Source: Pseudomonas grimontii
GTDB taxonomy: Bacteria > Pseudomonadota > Gammaproteobacteria > Pseudomonadales > Pseudomonadaceae
Reading direction: 5' to 3'
Length of the DNA: 64,000 bases
NCBI RefSeq assembly: GCF_007858185.1
Contig: NZ_VFES01000025.1
Span: forward strand, 16,414 to 80,413
The first letter of the stretch is position 1, and every line of letters begins with the position of its first letter. A program made the position numbers and the translations under genes. This document shows, piece by piece, positions 60,501 through 64,000 of the stretch. The notes under the pieces are model-generated. The model saw nothing but the letters and a program-made list of their open reading frames with translations. It had not been told where the DNA came from and did no database searches.

Positions 60501-60892
60501 TCGACCTGATGCCCGTGGACTTTGTGGCGCGCTTCATTGCGTTCCACTGCACCCGCTTTCAAGCCGACAGAAGCGTGTTCAACCTGCACAACCCACAACC
60601 ATTGAGTTGGGAGCGCTACCTGGACGCGTTCAGCCGGGCGGGCCACCGGTTCGAACGGGTGAGCGCTGCGCATTGGCAGCGCGCGCTGCGAACGGTGAGC
60701 CAGGACAATGCAATGTTTGGCGTGCTCGGTTTTTACCTTGATCGACTGGATGAAGACATCGGCGACACCCTGATGATCCGCCATGACAACGCGCAACGCG
60801 GCGTTCAGCAGATGGGTGAGCAGTACCCCAAAAAAGACCCGGCACTGCTGAGTAAAGGCTGCAATTACCTCAAGGCCATCGGCTTTCTTTGA
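57515..60892 (+). CDS. mgoA: MgoA/PvfC, nonribosomal peptide synthetase (A-PCP-reductase)
   Basis: A 1125-aa synthetase that activates an amino acid (Val or Leu in described relatives), holds it on a carrier and releases it reductively as an aldehyde. Adenylation motifs: LYTSGSTGQPKG (314-325), FSPLGFDSS, NLYGPTE (447-453), GRRDDQVKIRGFRVE and NGKVDRKEL (catalytic Lys639). The PCP has FFALGGHS with phosphopantetheine Ser697. The reductase has TGANSFVG (773-780) and the Y931xxxK935 dyad in YNLSKWVAE. There is no condensation domain; residues 1-150 form a short N-terminal region of unclear role. It overlaps mgoC by ATGA; mgoD follows. Confidence 0.96.
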   Translation: MRRLTIGWCGTSKALGAIRPMLEQYGHVSGDEATDLWIEDGSLPLPDDAGGTTCISLRVGVGPSTDCGLPALQLRAYGHDRRLSAVLDIAEEPSGNGQRLRQHATNALVDWVALLVSGFSRDPESLSTSAIATEWSEHSLHGLEPLAFMHRFNRTTNPDLIQQAQVPLIERVQASLHLFADRPALNIAGHTVTYRQLHLQAMAIQQRLRPLMEALETPAVIGVCLEKNTELYASILAVLGSGAVYLPLGPDQPTQRHRAMLENAGAHVLLDAGQHPLREHFIALDVSTVEPHNANFASSLTHNRPCSDIPCMVLYTSGSTGQPKGVLLSQGNLAHFTAWFGSCMTQDERSRVLQFSPLGFDSSLIEIFPALIAGAELIVPNEEQRRDPVQLVELLRRQRVTHAFLPPALLNILPLDNPLGVTHLLTGGDACEPHVIERLAGQCQLHNLYGPTETTVLITHRTFAPDDNNRNVGRPIANSQVLILDDDLQPVDEQVMGELYIVGPGVSLGYVNAPPQANSPFVELLVPGGQTLRAYRSGDLAQWTAEGIVLGGRRDDQVKIRGFRVEPREIEQCLRNSRLYRELAVVIDQKSRICAFVAQPEPNATLAALQQHARQWLPDYMEPGFWVELPAMPHCNNGKVDRKELLALPFHSIFQATPRAARTPLQARLRDLWGELLGVPTSQLPIDESFFALGGHSILLSTLLLRVREQFGRSFALSHFIEAPTIRTLATLMEDGELPGSSSAEAVQDAQREWVINSLQECRSGNPHKVIVTGANSFVGIHIVEALLTAGATEVACLVRELPGNPAMARFTQALREYHLEHLDLSRIRVFPANINQPRLGLACDVYEALAADFGALVHNAARVNHVMDYASLARDNVDPIFECLRLCETHCKKVFNFVSTLSAASSIDTTGHVLEAPAATTLPLYIRNGYNLSKWVAERVLGRAVEQGAWVNIHRPGNISFNSRNGVCQPQKNRLMLMLKGSLQLGMLPRLDLNFDLMPVDFVARFIAFHCTRFQADRSVFNLHNPQPLSWERYLDAFSRAGHRFERVSAAHWQRALRTVSQDNAMFGVLGFYLDRLDEDIGDTLMIRHDNAQRGVQQMGEQYPKKDPALLSKGCNYLKAIGFL

Positions 60893-60910
60893 ACCGCTCA
60901 GGACAACTTC

Positions 60911-61375
60911 ATGAAACCGCTGCAACCCGATACGTTAATTCATAACCCGAACGGCCAGCCGATAGTCTCCTCTATGGTGATCGACTGCCATGCCACCCGT
61001 CTCTGGAACATGGTCGGGCAGTTTGCAGGCTTCGATGCGTTCATACCTGCCCTGACGCATATCGAAATGACGGGCACCGGAGTGGGCGCTTTACGCACGA
61101 AATTTTTCCGCGATGGCAACCGCGTCGTAGAACAGCTCAATAGCCGGGATGAGCACGCGATGCACATGACCTGGACCACGATCTACAACACCCTGGGCGT
61201 GGCCAGGTTGTGGGCGGCAATCAAGGTAGAAGCGCTGGGAGCGCACTGCTCCAGGGTAACCTGGACCATCATTGCAGACCCAATAGACACGGCGCAGGCA
61301 GGATTTGAACAGTTTGTGCAGGGCTTCGCCGACGGCGCGCTGGACAATGTTCGCCGCTTGCTGGGTAAGCGGTAG
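60911..61375 (+). CDS. mgoD: MgoD/PvfD, SRPBCC (polyketide cyclase-like) protein
   Basis: A 154-aa START/SRPBCC-fold protein (SSMVIDCHATRLWNMVGQFAGFDAFIPALTHIE, MTWTTIYNTLG, VQGFADGALDNVRRLLGKR), the last gene of mgoBCAD. AGGAC lies before the ATG; the mgoA stop is 18 bp upstream. It may bind or condense the reactive aldehyde or hydroxylamine intermediate; no catalytic residue can be assigned from sequence. It is convergent with the chemoreceptor gene, with 38 bp between stop codons. Confidence 0.92.
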   Translation: MKPLQPDTLIHNPNGQPIVSSMVIDCHATRLWNMVGQFAGFDAFIPALTHIEMTGTGVGALRTKFFRDGNRVVEQLNSRDEHAMHMTWTTIYNTLGVARLWAAIKVEALGAHCSRVTWTIIADPIDTAQAGFEQFVQGFADGALDNVRRLLGKR

Positions 61376-61413
61376 GAGCGAAACGGCTCGCCCCTACTCA
61401 GACACTCAGCGGG

Positions 61414-63294
61414 TCAGATCTTGAAGCTATCGACCAGCTGCTTCAACCGATTGGCCTGTTGCGACAACGCATCGCAGTCTTTCAGGGTTTCGTTGAGGTT
61501 GGTCACGCCCTGCTGGTTCAGCAGGTTGATCTGGTTGATGTCGACGTTGAGGGTTTCCACCACGGCAGTCTGTTCTTCGGTGGCTGCAGCAACGGACTGG
61601 TTCATGCCGTCGATCTCAACAATTCGCTGCGTTACGCTGACCAGGCGCTCTCCAGCCTGGTTGGCCACCTGGACACTTTCTTCGCTGGAGGTCTGGCTGG
61701 CATTCATGGTGGTCACTGCCTCACGCGAACCCACTTGCAGCGAAGTGATCATTTTATGAATCTCCTCAGCCGACTCCTGGGTACGGTGAGCAAGGTTACG
61801 CACCTCGTCGGCGACCACGGCAAACCCGCGCCCAGCTTCCCCGGCACGTGCCGCTTCGATTGCAGCGTTCAGTGCCAACAAGTTGGTTTGCTGGGAGATG
61901 CCTTTGATCACATCAAGGATGTGGCCGATATTGTCAGTGCTGGCGTTCAGAGTTTCGATCTGAGTGCAGGACAGGCTGATCTTCTGCGACAGCTCCGACA
62001 TTGCCAGGATAGTTTGCTCGACCACTTTACGCCCATCATCGGCCTGCTCGCTGGCACCGCTGGCGTGCTGTGAAGCATCGGCGGCGTTACGCGCGATTTC
62101 CTGGGTGGCAGCCCCCAATTCGTTGATTGCGGCGGCCACGCTGTTGGTGCGTGCGCTTTGCTCGTCAGAGCCGATGATCGAGGCGTTGGATGACGCCATC
62201 ACACGCTGAGACAGGTCATGCACCTGACGTGTGGCAGAAGACACTTCGGAAATCGAGGCGTGTATACGCTCTACGAACCGGTTGAACGCACTGCCCACTT
62301 CACCGAACTCGTCTTTACTGGTGACCGTCAAGCGGCGGGTCAGGTCGCCCTCACCTTGGGCAATGTCCTGCATGGCAATGCCCATGGTGGTAAGGGGCCG
62401 CAGTAACACTTGAATCAGCAGGCTCAAGAGCACAGCAATCGCGACTACGGCGATCAGCATGGCGATCAATGCAGACGTACGGAATTTACCCAGCGGTGCG
62501 TAGGCTTTGTCTTTATCGATCGACAGGCCGATATACCAATCTGCACCAGGCAAGCCGCTGATAGGCGTGAACGACAGGATGCGATCCTGGCCCTTAAGTA
62601 CTACCTCCTGGTTAACTTTCTCAATACGGACGTTAGTACCTGGGTAGATGTCCTTCAGGTTTTTCATCACCTGATCTTCGTCAGGACTTACGATAACTTG
62701 GCCGTCGCCGCTGACCAGAAACGCATGACCGATGCCGCCAAAGTCCACCGAATTGATAATCTTCACCAGGGTTTGCAGGCTCAGATCTCCGCCCACCACG
62801 CCGAGCAACTCACCGTTCTTTTTCACCGGCATAGCGATAGTTACGATCTGCCCACCCACTGCGGCCATATAGGGCGGAGTGAGCATGGGTTTATCGGCAG
62901 CCACGGCTTGCTTGTACCAGGGACGCTGACGAGGGTCGTAGCCGTCAGGCATTTTTGCATCCGGACGCTGGGTGAACACACCGTTTGTTTGGCCAACGTA
63001 GGTGAACTGGAAGTTCGAGGTGAATGCCGGTTGATCGACCAACCCCGGGAGATCCACAGCACTACCCTGGTGGGCAACGTTTTGCGTCAGGCTTTCGAGC
63101 ACCAGTATTCGACCGCTAAGCCAGTTCTGCACACTACTGGCGGTGAGCTCACCCGACTGCTGGATAGACGACTCCAGGTTCTGTTTGATGGTGCTGCGCT
63201 GCAGATAATCGTTGTAAAGAGTGAATAACGCGAAGGCCAAAACCACAACGCCTGACGCGGCCAACAGAATTTTATGACTGAATTTGAGATTCAT
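61414..63294 (-). CDS. Methyl-accepting chemotaxis protein, PctA-like amino-acid receptor
   Basis: A 626-aa chemoreceptor. MNLKFSHKILLAASGVVVL opens the first membrane helix, followed by a periplasmic dCache domain to about residue 275. That domain has the amino-acid-binding signature RPDAKMPDGYDPRQRPWYKQA, then TPPYMAA and GDLSL (R..WY...Y...D pattern). A second membrane helix, HAMP, and the signalling hairpin follow, with the conserved tip GISQQTNLLALNAAIEAARAGEAGRGFAVVADEVRNLA. It is very similar along its length to P. aeruginosa PctA, as I recall that sequence, and to the P. fluorescens Cta receptors. ATG 63294 is chosen over a longer frame because it begins the first membrane helix and has AAAGAAG upstream. 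Confidence 0.93.
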   Translation of the reverse strand: MNLKFSHKILLAASGVVVLAFALFTLYNDYLQRSTIKQNLESSIQQSGELTASSVQNWLSGRILVLESLTQNVAHQGSAVDLPGLVDQPAFTSNFQFTYVGQTNGVFTQRPDAKMPDGYDPRQRPWYKQAVAADKPMLTPPYMAAVGGQIVTIAMPVKKNGELLGVVGGDLSLQTLVKIINSVDFGGIGHAFLVSGDGQVIVSPDEDQVMKNLKDIYPGTNVRIEKVNQEVVLKGQDRILSFTPISGLPGADWYIGLSIDKDKAYAPLGKFRTSALIAMLIAVVAIAVLLSLLIQVLLRPLTTMGIAMQDIAQGEGDLTRRLTVTSKDEFGEVGSAFNRFVERIHASISEVSSATRQVHDLSQRVMASSNASIIGSDEQSARTNSVAAAINELGAATQEIARNAADASQHASGASEQADDGRKVVEQTILAMSELSQKISLSCTQIETLNASTDNIGHILDVIKGISQQTNLLALNAAIEAARAGEAGRGFAVVADEVRNLAHRTQESAEEIHKMITSLQVGSREAVTTMNASQTSSEESVQVANQAGERLVSVTQRIVEIDGMNQSVAAATEEQTAVVETLNVDINQINLLNQQGVTNLNETLKDCDALSQQANRLKQLVDSFKI

Positions 63295-63651
63295 TTCATC
63301 GACTTCTTTTTGCCAAAGGGGGTGAGCGTGCCGAGAGGAACATTCCATGTAACGGTATAGACGGCGTCTCGGGCCGCTCTATTTCGGTGCACGCATGGCT
63401 CATCAGGCTTTCGGCCAAGCAGGAGGAAAACTTAGGGAATTGTGGGACGAATCTTCTTTTTACGTAGGAAGCCGACCAAAGGTTGTCGTACAAGATTTAG
63501 AGGTAAAAATTTTTCCCTTCAAAACGTGCGACCAATTTTCATTAATACCTGTGTCGCGCTCTTAAAAATAGGTCGGCGCCATGAACCTGATTTTTGGAGT
63601 TGGATAGGCGTATCTCCTGTTCGCTTACAGAGCTCATAAAGCCTCTAAACG

Positions 63652-63686
63652 ACAAAACCCCTGTCTGCATTGCAGACAGGGGTTCT
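63652..63686 (-). terminator. Rho-independent terminator of the rRNA operon
   Basis: An inverted repeat AACCCCTGTCTGCA/TGCAGACAGGGGTT (63656-63684) forms a long GC-rich stem and, read on the minus strand, is followed by TTTTG. It lies 8 bp after the last 5S gene. Between 63295 and 63650 I see no gene; that stretch holds the chemoreceptor's upstream region and AT-rich DNA. Confidence 0.85.
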
Positions 63687-63694
63687 GGAATTTA

Positions 63695-63810
63695 ATCTTG
63701 ACGATGACCTACTCTCACATGGGGAAACCCCACACTACCATCGGCGATGCATCGTTTCACTGCTGAGTTCGGGATGGGATCAGGTGGTTCCAATGCTCTA
63801 TGGTCGTCAA
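63695..63810 (-). rRNA. rrf: 5S rRNA (last copy of the operon)
   Basis: Read on the minus strand it begins TTGACGACCATAGAGC and includes the conserved GAACCACCTGATCCCATCCC and CGATGGTAGTGTGGGG blocks, ending GTCATCGTCAAGAT. The 5' and 3' ends pair (TTGACGA with TCGTCAA), as in all 5S RNAs. The length of about 116 nt matches Pseudomonas 5S. Confidence 0.97.
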
Positions 63811-63878
63811 GAAATTCTGTGTACCGGAGCGTTGCTTCAGCAACGTGCCGATGAAATTCATGGACTTCTACATAAACA

Positions 63879-63908
63879 AAACCCCACCTGCTTTCGCAAA
63901 TGGGGTTT
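63879..63908 (-). terminator. Hairpin with T-run between the two 5S genes
   Basis: On the minus strand AAACCCCA...TGGGGTTTTG forms a stem with an inner TTTGC/GCAGG pairing around a GAAA loop, followed by TTTTGTTTA. It looks like an intrinsic terminator after the upstream 5S copy; since a second 5S follows, readthrough must be partial or the second copy is transcribed by antitermination. Confidence 0.6.
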
Positions 63909-63917
63909 CGGAATTTA

Positions 63918-64000
63918 ATCTTGACGATGACCTACTCTCACATGGGGAAACCCCACACTACCATCGGCGATGCATCGTTTCACTACTGAGTTCGGGATGG
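63918..64000 (-). rRNA. rrf: 5S rRNA, upstream tandem copy, 5' end beyond window
   Basis: The last 83 nt of a second 5S gene, identical over the visible part to the downstream copy except for one base (CAGTAGTG here, CAGCAGTG in the other on the minus strand). It runs off the right edge; by orientation the 23S and 16S genes should lie further right. Confidence 0.95.

Overview
The window looks like chromosomal DNA of a fluorescent-group Pseudomonas. The evidence is high GC, dense same-strand operons, many REP-type repeats of the GTGGGAGxGGGCTTGCCCxCGAT kind, a pgaABCD operon, an mgo/pvf cluster, a PctA-like chemoreceptor and a Pseudomonas-type 5S rRNA at the right edge.

Layout. 1-6.7 kb (minus): a two-partner secretion pair, the FhaC/ShlB-type transporter followed by the N-terminal ~1658 residues of its filamentous haemagglutinin, which runs off the left edge. 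7.3-13.6 kb (minus): pgaABCD for poly-N-acetylglucosamine matrix. 13.9-16.3 kb: a DUF945/YdgA protein and a small membrane protein separated by a large inverted repeat. 16.4-21.4 kb (minus): a MarR-controlled five-gene tripartite export operon (marR, FUSC, DUF1656, HlyD, OMF) whose genes are all joined by 4-bp overlaps. 21.8-24.4 kb: a small membrane protein, an apparently frameshifted gene and a Fic protein.

24.5-41.7 kb is the most unusual region. It holds a 2104-residue surface protein (LEPRMLFDGA motif, DUF4347, Gly-rich region, 13 Ig-like repeats), a TolC-like lipoprotein, an APS kinase, a sulfotransferase and a GT39-type membrane glycosyltransferase. Next come an isolated tail-collar protein with a DUF6916 protein, then a second operon of two HlyD-type adaptors, an M50 zinc protease fused to a lipoyl-type domain, and a GNAT. 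There is no ABC transporter. I infer a dedicated export, processing and modification system for the giant protein, with PAPS-dependent sulfation as a possible decoration.

41.9-45.5 kb: an exported ~720-residue protein with a DUF3142 partner, a 24-bp perfect palindrome in front of a remnant ORF, and a membrane protein. 45.6-49.7 kb: an EmrAB/OMF-type efflux operon. 49.9-55.5 kb: a LysR regulator, a tau/ssu-like sulfonate uptake and dioxygenase operon, and a GntR regulator. 55.8-61.4 kb (plus): mgoBCAD (pvfABCD), which makes diazeniumdiolate/pyrazine N-oxide-type signals; a lux-box-like dyad lies upstream. 61.4-64 kb: a PctA-type amino-acid chemoreceptor and the tail of an rRNA operon with tandem 5S genes. 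Its 16S/23S genes would lie beyond the right edge.

No computation was run: all domain calls come from reading motifs and family knowledge. Start codons were chosen by Shine-Dalgarno (SD) sequence and family fit and may differ from other annotations.
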